From positions 1-56,022 of IMG/VR virus record IMGVR_UViG_3300018005_000018: 56,022 nucleotides of DNA; one strand, given 5' to 3'. The position numbers and the translations under genes were made by a program. Numbering within the stretch: position 1 is the stretch's first letter; the number at the start of each line of letters is the position of its first letter. The DNA comes from a virus. Shown piece by piece: positions 49,266 to 56,022 of this stretch. The notes under the pieces were generated by a model. That model ran no database searches and had not been told where the DNA came from. It saw only the letters and a program-made list of their open reading frames with translations.

Positions 49266-49814
49266 TTAGTATTTAGCTGTTATGAACTCCTCGTTCCCGG
49301 ACATAGCATTATATAAGTCCTGCCTTTCTGGTTCGGGGATAGGTCTGATCAAACATAACTTTAAGTTCTTATCAAGCCATGTATAAAAATAGTACGATCC
49401 TCTGTACGCAATTCTAAAAGTATATTTTTCATCAAGATCCATCTCTACAATACCTCGCTTCACCATGCGTGCCAAATCTTTTGTCTGAGTGATCTCGGCA
49501 TTATAATTCTCTTCAGCATCCTTCAATGCTTTTTTTGCATCAGTCATGGCGTGTTCTGCATCAGACCATTTTTTTTCAAATACTGGAACAATGTTTTCAA
49601 GTAGGTCAGAATATTCCTCACGAATATCTACTTTTTCTTTGTTGTCCATGTGACGACTTGCTGTCAATGGTTGGTTAACAGCTGTAAGTTTTCCTCCGAT
49701 AAACTTAGCCATATCTTCTGCTGTATCAAATACTCCAAATGATTCTGGCATATTACTGCCATCATGTGCCACTTGAAATTCAATGTGTGTTGGTCTGTAA
49801 AATTCGTTCTTCAT
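49266..49814 (-). CDS. 182-aa hypothetical protein with coiled coil
   Basis: N-terminal beta part (PTHIEFQVAHDGSNMPESFG), coiled coil (AMTDAKKALKDAEENYNAEI), C-terminal DEKYTFRIAYRGSYYFYTWL. No family recognised. Confidence 0.5.
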   Translation of the reverse strand: MKNEFYRPTHIEFQVAHDGSNMPESFGVFDTAEDMAKFIGGKLTAVNQPLTASRHMDNKEKVDIREEYSDLLENIVPVFEKKWSDAEHAMTDAKKALKDAEENYNAEITQTKDLARMVKRGIVEMDLDEKYTFRIAYRGSYYFYTWLDKNLKLCLIRPIPEPERQDLYNAMSGNEEFITAKY

Positions 49815-49833
49815 AGCAATTTATATTAAGTTA

Positions 49834-51780
49834 TTAAAATGGTAATTCCTCTGATTCATCACTCTCAAATACTTCTTCTTTTTCAGGATTAAGTTTCCCT
49901 TCAATGGATTTGACTTCTTTCTTCTCATCAATAATAAAAAATCTCCCTCCCTTGCTGTAATCCATGCGCATCCTGATCTTACCCATCCTGCCAATCTCCT
50001 CAAATCTTATCTTCTCAACATTTACAACAGTTGGTGCATTGCTGTCATAAATTATCTTATCATCCTCAGTAGCATCATCCGGTATTTCTATTGCAGGACG
50101 TTTCCTGTTTGTATATCGATGCAATATTATTCCAATATCCGGTTTTTCCTTCCATGCCGAACTACCTTTGATGTCATAAAGACAAGGCATCCTATAATTA
50201 ATACCTACTTTCTCAATCTTAGTAGGGTGCGCAATAAGAATACAATGAACATCATAAACATCACAGAAATTGACAATATAATCAAGCTGTTTGCTTATGA
50301 ATGTTGTTTCGGTCTGGTTCTTTGGTTGCTCATGCTCGATCTTATTCCACGCATCAATAACGAATCCAAAGATATTCTCCGTCTTTTTGAGGTAAATAAG
50401 ATACTGTAAGAGACTTTCCATACTGTTAACATGATCACTATCCACCTTTCCGTTCCATGTCTCAAAATTGAGCTTATTAGGCGATATAAAGAAGAAATGT
50501 TTCTGGATATATCTCATGGTCTTTGCACGGAGTTCTTCCGTCATGGAGTTCTTAAAACCCCTTCTGAATGATTGCCCTGTTATTACCTCTGCCACTTTTG
50601 CCTGTTCTCTTGATACGGGACGGTTTTCAGGAGTGAATAATGCCCATTTGATAACTTCTTCGTTATTGTGGCGCACAAATTCCGAAAGATACCATCTTGC
50701 CCAAACTGATTTTCCAGCAGAAGGTAATCCTGTAAGTACAGTAAACTGTTTTCTTTTCAGAGTAAATAATTTGTCTAATTCTTCGATGCCAATTCCATAT
50801 CCCGGAGTAAAACCATCGGCAGCAATCATCTCCAATTCCTCTTTTACATCCTGCGGCCTGATAATGCCCCTTATCGGGAATGATGACAGATTATTGTAAC
50901 ATTCATCCACACCTTCCTTGCCCAATGCCGGAAGGAGAACATCAGACTTATTATTGCCCTTGAACACATCGTTGATGTCTTTATAGCCAATCGGATAGTT
51001 TATGTACTTACACCTTTCCTTTCCAAATATAAAAGCTAATTTGTCCCTCAGAACACGACCTGGCGCATCATTATCAGTTGAGAAGATTATCCTTTCAACA
51101 TCTTCAAAAACACTTTTCATATATTTATCATTGGCATAATCGAACTCATGGTCAAACTCTTTTGCATCAGGATTAGGTGCTCCCTGTGGTACGCTGACCA
51201 CATTCTTATAGCCACACTGTTTCCATGTCAGCCAATCCCATTCACCTTCAGTTATTATGACCTCTTTTTTATCTCCCTCATCAAATGATAATGATTGCAT
51301 ACCAAGAAAGATAGACCTTGTACCAAGATTCTTAGGCATCTGCCACCATTTTGGCGCATCCTGATCAGGTTTCCATCTTACATTAAAATATTTTACATTA
51401 ACAAGTGTCTCATTGATATAAAATGGGAATCCCATGATCGGTTTGCCAGACATAGAATATTCATAAATCTTTTCTTTCTGTGCAACCTTCATGTCTATAC
51501 CACGCTTTTCCAGATATTCCCTGACCTCTTTGGAATATGTCTCAGCAATTTGTTTTGGCATCTGCGATTTCTCCAAGACCTGATTATATTTGTCCATCAA
51601 ATCCAGATTACCACTCCAATAGCAATGATGACATTTAAAGTACCTGTTATCCGGTTCATTATTCACGGTAAGACAATGAACATTCTTATGATGCTGACGT
51701 GTCTCATTGCACTTCGGGCAAATGGCAGTCCACCGTGTACGTCCTTCTAATACTTTTATGCCAAGATCGCTAAATTCCAT
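49834..51780 (-). CDS. Primase-helicase (T7 gp4-like fusion)
   Basis: 648 aa. Zinc site: CPKC (21-24) and CHHC (50-53). TOPRIM part: VIITEGEWDWLTWKQCG (Glu about 178), IIFSTDNDAPGRVL (D-x-D about 236-238). RecA-like helicase: LTGLPSAGKSVWARWYLSEF (Walker A about 350-358), FGFVIDAWNKIEHEQ (Walker B). Unwinds and primes at the fork, so the phage directs its own replication even though no polymerase is seen here. Confidence 0.9.
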   Translation of the reverse strand: MEFSDLGIKVLEGRTRWTAICPKCNETRQHHKNVHCLTVNNEPDNRYFKCHHCYWSGNLDLMDKYNQVLEKSQMPKQIAETYSKEVREYLEKRGIDMKVAQKEKIYEYSMSGKPIMGFPFYINETLVNVKYFNVRWKPDQDAPKWWQMPKNLGTRSIFLGMQSLSFDEGDKKEVIITEGEWDWLTWKQCGYKNVVSVPQGAPNPDAKEFDHEFDYANDKYMKSVFEDVERIIFSTDNDAPGRVLRDKLAFIFGKERCKYINYPIGYKDINDVFKGNNKSDVLLPALGKEGVDECYNNLSSFPIRGIIRPQDVKEELEMIAADGFTPGYGIGIEELDKLFTLKRKQFTVLTGLPSAGKSVWARWYLSEFVRHNNEEVIKWALFTPENRPVSREQAKVAEVITGQSFRRGFKNSMTEELRAKTMRYIQKHFFFISPNKLNFETWNGKVDSDHVNSMESLLQYLIYLKKTENIFGFVIDAWNKIEHEQPKNQTETTFISKQLDYIVNFCDVYDVHCILIAHPTKIEKVGINYRMPCLYDIKGSSAWKEKPDIGIILHRYTNRKRPAIEIPDDATEDDKIIYDSNAPTVVNVEKIRFEEIGRMGKIRMRMDYSKGGRFFIIDEKKEVKSIEGKLNPEKEEVFESDESEELPF

Positions 51781-52106
51781 TATATCTTTAGGTATTTTTC
51801 ACTCTTGCTGTTTCTTATGACAAACTTCGGACCTTCGTTCTCCTCGTCAGAAAACGGGAAGCAATAATCTAACTCAGTTGTTAAAACAGAATCCCTATAA
51901 GAAGGACGCATCTTATTTGTTATCGTAGACACAGCCATCTTTGTTAATTGCGAAAACTGATTTACGGTAAACATATTGTACCTTAAATATGTCCTTACCA
52001 TCTCAATAGGGATGCCTGTTCTTTCCGATATTGCATCGTTGAGTGCCTGATCTATTTTTACAAATTGGCATTCGATTCCGCTTATTAAACCAAATTTTTC
52101 TTCCAT
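51780..52106 (-). CDS. 108-aa DNA-binding (winged-helix-like) protein
   Basis: TYLRYNMFTVNQFSQLTKMA then VSTITNKMRPSYRDSVLTTE is a helix-turn-helix-like stretch, and GPKFVIRNSKSEKYLK a terminal tail. Proteins of this type precede primase genes in many Bacteroidota phages. First gene after a strong promoter; probably a replication or transcription regulator. Confidence 0.55.
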   Translation of the reverse strand: MEEKFGLISGIECQFVKIDQALNDAISERTGIPIEMVRTYLRYNMFTVNQFSQLTKMAVSTITNKMRPSYRDSVLTTELDYCFPFSDEENEGPKFVIRNSKSEKYLKI

Positions 52107-52132
52107 GGATAATTATGATTAAATATTCGCAA

Positions 52133-52163
52133 CAAATATAATAAATATATAATACAATACAAA
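52133..52163 (-). promoter_or_regulatory. Bacteroidota-type promoter of the replication operon
   Basis: Minus strand TTTG (52163-52160), 19-base gap, TATATTTG (52140-52133), 27 bases before the ATG at 52106. Confidence 0.75.
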
Positions 52164-52198
52164 TAAAATAAACAAATTATTTTTAATAACCACAAAAC

Positions 52199-52225
52199 AA
52201 AAAGAGGCTATCCGTAGATAACCTC
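52199..52225 (-). terminator. Terminator after the holin-like fusion gene
   Basis: GAGGTTATC with GATAGCCTC (9 bp, one G-U), TACG tetraloop on the minus strand, then T5. Precedes the replication promoter. Confidence 0.85.
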
Positions 52226-52251
52226 CATTTTATGAGTCTGTGCGTGCGTTG

Positions 52252-52998
52252 TTAAAATGTAACAGTCGCACCAAGCAAAAGTCCGATTTTACTATTACCT
52301 ATATTATAGTCAACACCAACGTTTAGAAAATCAAATGCACTGACTGTTAATGCAGGCTTTATGGATGCTATGGAGATATTCTCCATGTTTGTACCCAATA
52401 ATAGCAAGAAATTAAAGCCAAATGTGTTTATAAGCGTACCATCAGCATTTGTAGTGTAATAACGATACCCTACTCCCGGACCGACTGCATCCAGTGCAGA
52501 TGACTGCCATTGCTTTGATAACTTATCATAAGTTAGCTCTGTTGCTACAATAGCTGCTTGAAATCTCCATAGCCACATACCCGGTGTTGCTAGTTGTGCT
52601 GTGGTCTTAATAATTGTACTCTTTACTTGGAATAGATTCTTAGGTACAGGCTTCCAAATACTTACTCCATCCTGTGCATGTGCAGTAATTCCTATTCCTG
52701 ACATGATAACCGCCAAAATAAGAATCTTTGAGGCATTTTGAATTGGTGCAACCTTCATAGGCGTTGCATTTTTCTCTGTTGTCAACATCTGTCCCTGTGA
52801 ATTTGTTCCAAGATTTTTAAGAACATAAGCAAGACCAGCACTTAAAGCTATCATTCCAACAGATTTAAATAATGCTAGGTCTAAAGGTTTTCCGGCTGCG
52901 ATGGCTTCATACAAAAAGGTTATGACGGCTGTAATAAGTGCAACCACTAATCCTTTAAAAAAGTCACGAGCATTTAATGTAAAAAAGTTTGATTTCAT
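52252..52998 (-). CDS. Holin-like N-terminus fused to a secreted/outer-membrane-type domain
   Basis: 248 aa from MKSNFFTLNARDFFKGLVVA; longer starts to 53052 lie before or at the promoter start. Residues 12-60 hold two membrane helices in the layout of small phage holins (DFFKGLVVALITAVITFLYE, LAYVLKNLGTNSQG). A second hydrophobic segment with A-x-A-Q end (ILILAVIMSGIGITAHAQDG, about 93-108) looks like an internal signal sequence, and the rest is beta-barrel-like (GVGYRYYTTNADG, LNVGVDYNIGNSKIGLLLGA, ending in F). Two genes fused, or a missed stop, seem equally possible. Confidence 0.55.
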   Translation of the reverse strand: MKSNFFTLNARDFFKGLVVALITAVITFLYEAIAAGKPLDLALFKSVGMIALSAGLAYVLKNLGTNSQGQMLTTEKNATPMKVAPIQNASKILILAVIMSGIGITAHAQDGVSIWKPVPKNLFQVKSTIIKTTAQLATPGMWLWRFQAAIVATELTYDKLSKQWQSSALDAVGPGVGYRYYTTNADGTLINTFGFNFLLLLGTNMENISIASIKPALTVSAFDFLNVGVDYNIGNSKIGLLLGATVTF

Positions 52999-53049
52999 TT
53001 TAGATGATTTTAATATTATGTAAATCCTATACATTGTAGAAACTTTCAT

Positions 53050-53078
53050 CAAATATACAATTATTTCTGAACTTCAAA
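53050..53078 (-). promoter_or_regulatory. Promoter for the holin-like fusion gene
   Basis: Minus strand TTTG (53078-53075), 17-base gap, TATATTTG (53057-53050). Predicted RNA start near 53043 excludes the ATG at 53052 and supports the start at 52998. Confidence 0.55.
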
Positions 53079-53083
53079 TAAAT

Positions 53084-56020
53084 CTATTTTTTAGTTGGCT
53101 TAAAATCAGCTTTAGTCTGAGCAACGGCCTGGTTCCATTCATCCCTTAATCGTACTTGTAATTCCGTTAATTCTGGATTTCTATTATCTGGTTTTTGCTG
53201 ACTTGACTTCCACTGCGATTCTTTCAGGCCAATATGATTCTTTACATTTTGTCCAAACCGGTTAACTGTTATCTCATTGAATGCCTTCACATCTTCTTCC
53301 GACAGTTCAATTTTCTTTCCTCCCCTGTTTATGCTGGTTACACGATTTATGTTCTTAAATGCCCCATATTCCATTAATTTATCATAGACCTCTTTATTTT
53401 GCTCTTTTAAGTGTTCTGTGAAATATACGCTCTTAGGTGTAGGATAGACTTTCTTCTCAGCTTCAGACATCTTGTTATAAAGATCAACTTTGTCATCCTC
53501 TGGCAAACGGTTATACATTTCAATATTGATGTCTTTATTTTCTCCTCCGATATTGTCCAATAAATCCTGTCCTTGGAAAATAGTTATCTTGCCATCCTTG
53601 ACATTTTGATTTATAATATCAGTCATCTTACTAAGATTTTCTTTAGACAATGGCTTGCCGGCTTCTCCTGCTTCGACAATCTTATGTATGTCTTCTCTGA
53701 CCTTCAGCTTATTTTTTTGATTTTCTGATTGCTTTCCTCTGGGATATCTGTCATAATAAGTGTTCCTGATATTCTTTTCTAATGGAGTGAAATAATGCCT
53801 TTCCCTTACACCTATGGTGTTAATAAAATTATCCCATAGCCTGTTATCACTTTGATTCTTTCCCCACCCTTCAGGGAACATCTTCGTTATCTGTGTCGGC
53901 ATTGGTGATGTAACAATAGATTTTAACCAATCCGTTGTGCTCTCAGGGATGCCTTGATAATCACGTCTTGTCAACCCTTCCACCCCTACGCTTCGGAATA
54001 ATGGAGATAACCTATTATATGTAAACCTTCGTGGGTCATTAAATAACTCCCACATATCTTCCGGCACACTTCTCATGGTATATTCATTTTTCTTATAAAC
54101 AAAAGAAAAAGGTTTATCGAAGTGATAATCATCATCAAATAACTTATTCAAAAGCCTTGATGCAACAAACAATGTTCCGCCTAAGATTATTAATGCTCGC
54201 CTCTGCTCTGCACCTTTTGGAGTCAATGCCTGCCCAACAAACTTAGTACGTGCTTCCAGAAAATCCGGTGCTAGTGCCATTGTTCTGAATATATGCTGCA
54301 TGGTAGGGTTTCTACCTATCAAATCATAGTTGAGATTCCCATAAGCAGCATTGGATTGATTGGCTGATAACGCATAAATCTGATCTTGTGAATATTTTTT
54401 TTGGTATCTTTTTAAATTACGGTCCAGCATGTGCTCAGCAGTCGTTAATTTTAATTTTGGTATGTATTCATTAAACAGATATTCCTGTAGTGGCAATATG
54501 GTGTCTTTTATAATAGGAATCTTACTTGCTATGTTTAAAGAAGCGAGCCCTTCTGCGAAATTTGACTTTGCCTGAAAATCATATAACTGCAAGCCACCTT
54601 TTATTAATTTTTGATGCGTAACATCTTCCGGATTAAATTCTTTCAAGCCCCATATAGGATTCACGGTGTGCCCTATGGCATGAAACCCTTCCTGTATATA
54701 ATGGAAGAAAGGTGATAACATAAAGATCGTCTGCTTTGTCACATTAACCCCTTTTGATATTGCCCTCAAAGGAACGGATTTCATCAGATCGGACTTACCG
54801 AGTATGTTTGATAACCTGGTAGCATAATCTGGATGTACAACTAATTCTCCTTTTGCGAATACATTTGTTCCATCTGGTGTTTTTGTTGCCCAGTACCAAT
54901 CCCGGAAAGCCGGATGGTTCACATATTTGTAATCAGATACCTCTTCAGGTTTTGTATAAGGATTCACCAGTGCTGCTTTTGCAATATTCTCATCTTTTGT
55001 CAGGCTTCCCATCCCTGCATTGGCAATAACAGGTCTGCCATCGGCTGCTTTGCCTTCTGTGAGATTTTTTATGAAAGCACGCGAGTAAAGAGTTCTGGCA
55101 AATCCTTTTGAGTAAGCAGGGATGATGTCTTTGAAATCCTTATCTGCTCTGAACCCTGCCTGTTCCAGATCAAAGAAAGTCTTAAAAATTCTTCCTCTGG
55201 CATATTTGAAATTGGTGTTTAATTTGCCATTATCAAAACCACCTATTACTTTTGTCACCTTTGGGTCATCCGGTCTGACTCCAAAGTGTGTGACATAATT
55301 TTCAACCTGTGATTTTAATATTCCCGCATCATATCCCATTTTAAGCATATCATCAAAATATTCTTTTATGGAGTTTGCTATCTTTATCTCATCAGGAGTA
55401 AGGGTTTGCGCATCTTTATATCCCTGTTTGAAAGCTACCTTTGAATCATTCTCTCTCTTTTTAAGTGTCTCAACATCTCCATCTGCTTCAATATAATTCA
55501 CAATGGCATTCCTGCGTGATCTTAAAGGGATTTTCTTCTCTGCAAGTTTTGTAAAATCCATTAATGCCTTATCATTTATCTGCTTTGCCAGACTCCAATC
55601 ACCAAGTGCTTGCTTATAATCTGTCCAGTCAGGCATACTCGAATATGCTTTCCATACAGCTTTGGCATTTTCTTTTAAATTGGTCAAGTTGTTCCTGATC
55701 TTATCATCAATATTCTTAGGTGCAAATTTTGAGATTTTGTTTTTTATACTCTGCAACCATTCTTTCATCGAGACTTTCTGTGTAGGAACAGATTTTAAAT
55801 CTTCAATCAATTTAGCTTCCCGTTCTGATTTTATTTTTCCAAACTCAGTTTCTTCAAAAGGAATAGGTTTCTCTGCTTTAGCCATTTCTGCAAGTTCGGG
55901 GACATTATATATTTTCTCTCTCAAATCCTGTTCTTCTTTCTTTGTTATTTCACCTGCCTTCAAAGCATCCTGTACATCACCAATGGATCTATATGTCTTG
56001 CCCTTAAACTCTATTCCTTT
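53084..56020 (-). CDS. Large polyvalent / ejection-type virion protein (partial, start outside window)
   Basis: At least 978 aa; the frame is open to the right edge (the 5' end reads KGIEFKGKTYRSIGDVQDAL). Long charged helical stretches (TNLKENAKAVWKAYSS, QVENYVTHFGVRPDDPKVTK), a central hydrophobic/amphipathic zone (VNVTKQTIFMLSPFFHYIQE, ILGGTLFVASRLLNKLFDDD) and a helical C-terminus (NREVYDKLMEYGAF-like). This resembles the very large virion proteins injected with DNA by short-tailed phages. A TTG at 55963 is not a real start. A link to a tail or portal vertex is expected. Confidence 0.7.
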   Translation of the reverse strand, partial: KGIEFKGKTYRSIGDVQDALKAGEITKKEEQDLREKIYNVPELAEMAKAEKPIPFEETEFGKIKSEREAKLIEDLKSVPTQKVSMKEWLQSIKNKISKFAPKNIDDKIRNNLTNLKENAKAVWKAYSSMPDWTDYKQALGDWSLAKQINDKALMDFTKLAEKKIPLRSRRNAIVNYIEADGDVETLKKRENDSKVAFKQGYKDAQTLTPDEIKIANSIKEYFDDMLKMGYDAGILKSQVENYVTHFGVRPDDPKVTKVIGGFDNGKLNTNFKYARGRIFKTFFDLEQAGFRADKDFKDIIPAYSKGFARTLYSRAFIKNLTEGKAADGRPVIANAGMGSLTKDENIAKAALVNPYTKPEEVSDYKYVNHPAFRDWYWATKTPDGTNVFAKGELVVHPDYATRLSNILGKSDLMKSVPLRAISKGVNVTKQTIFMLSPFFHYIQEGFHAIGHTVNPIWGLKEFNPEDVTHQKLIKGGLQLYDFQAKSNFAEGLASLNIASKIPIIKDTILPLQEYLFNEYIPKLKLTTAEHMLDRNLKRYQKKYSQDQIYALSANQSNAAYGNLNYDLIGRNPTMQHIFRTMALAPDFLEARTKFVGQALTPKGAEQRRALIILGGTLFVASRLLNKLFDDDYHFDKPFSFVYKKNEYTMRSVPEDMWELFNDPRRFTYNRLSPLFRSVGVEGLTRRDYQGIPESTTDWLKSIVTSPMPTQITKMFPEGWGKNQSDNRLWDNFINTIGVRERHYFTPLEKNIRNTYYDRYPRGKQSENQKNKLKVREDIHKIVEAGEAGKPLSKENLSKMTDIINQNVKDGKITIFQGQDLLDNIGGENKDINIEMYNRLPEDDKVDLYNKMSEAEKKVYPTPKSVYFTEHLKEQNKEVYDKLMEYGAFKNINRVTSINRGGKKIELSEEDVKAFNEITVNRFGQNVKNHIGLKESQWKSSQQKPDNRNPELTELQVRLRDEWNQAVAQTKADFKPTKK

Positions 56021-56022
56021 TG

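Noticed and set aside
55961-55963. TTG as true start of the large ejection protein
   Set aside because: The frame is open and protein-like up to the window edge; the start lies outside.
1-56022. Diversity-generating retroelement
   Set aside because: Lectin-like targets exist, but no reverse transcriptase motif or template repeat was seen.
1-56022. Closed circle joining the two window ends
   Set aside because: The spike gene read past position 1 into 56022 gives Gln-Lys-Glu-stop instead of the expected repeat (GGTLQ), so the ends are not adjacent.
1-56022. tRNA genes, insertion sequences and integrase
   Set aside because: None seen by eye in the translated frames or as cloverleaf sequence; a tRNA scan was not possible, so a missed tRNA cannot be excluded.

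Overview
The window looks like most of a tailed-phage genome (or an intact prophage region) that infects a member of the Bacteroidota. The evidence is as follows. Many genes are preceded by the Bacteroidota-type promoter (TTG or TTTG, a 17-20 base gap, then TAnnTTTG). Shine-Dalgarno sequences are hardly visible. Signal peptides end in the A-Q style typical of that phylum. Genes are packed with ATGA and TAATG overlaps. The DNA is AT-rich. No tape-measure, sheath or tail-tube gene is visible, while ring/adaptor-like proteins and a very large ejection-type protein are, so a short-tailed (podovirus-like) particle is the best guess. No integrase, DNA polymerase or reverse transcriptase is seen. Both edges cut through genes, so the genome continues outside.

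Layout, mostly minus strand, read from high to low coordinates. From 56.0 to 52.2 kb are a large virion/polyvalent protein and a holin-like/secreted fusion. From 52.1 to 40.3 kb is the replication-recombination block: small DNA-binding protein, primase-helicase, a GroES-like protein, YqaJ exonuclease, RusA resolvase, an SSB-like protein and a RecT-like annealing protein. A GC-richer cassette (about 43.2-45.6 kb) interrupts this block. It carries a DnaA-domain-IV-like protein, an HNH remnant and a protein with 30 hexapeptide repeats. From 40.2 to 38.8 kb are a predicted outer-membrane protein and a NinG/HNH-like protein.

From 38.7 to 33.7 kb most genes lie on the plus strand: a MarR-like regulator behind a palindrome-bearing promoter, a RadC-like protein, several micro-proteins, an alanine-repeat Imm-5-like protein, and a lysis cassette (secreted transglycosylase-like lysin plus two tiny membrane proteins). 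Three small minus-strand genes sit at 34.4-35.0 kb.

From 33.2 kb down to 1 lies the virion block: fibronectin-type decoration proteins around a glycosyltransferase, a replication-initiation-like protein, small genes, a second GroES-like protein, then a coupled cluster of sugar and modification genes (two related glycosyltransferases, RmlD-like reductase, C-methyltransferase, SAM methyltransferase, PP-loop ATPase) that leads directly into terminase, portal, scaffold and major capsid protein. Adaptor proteins and a run of tail fibre/spike proteins follow. The last three large tail-end proteins carry Sec signal peptides, and the final one has beta-helix and tandem Ig-like domains. At least three homing-type endonucleases (GIY-YIG, two HNH/AP2) are scattered among these genes.

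The most unusual items are the sugar cluster translationally coupled to terminase, four places where a promoter is followed at once by a terminator-like hairpin before the next gene (one a three-way-junction RNA), the secreted tail-end proteins, the repeat-protein cassette inserted into an HNH gene, and a membrane-anchored winged-helix protein in the recombination operon.
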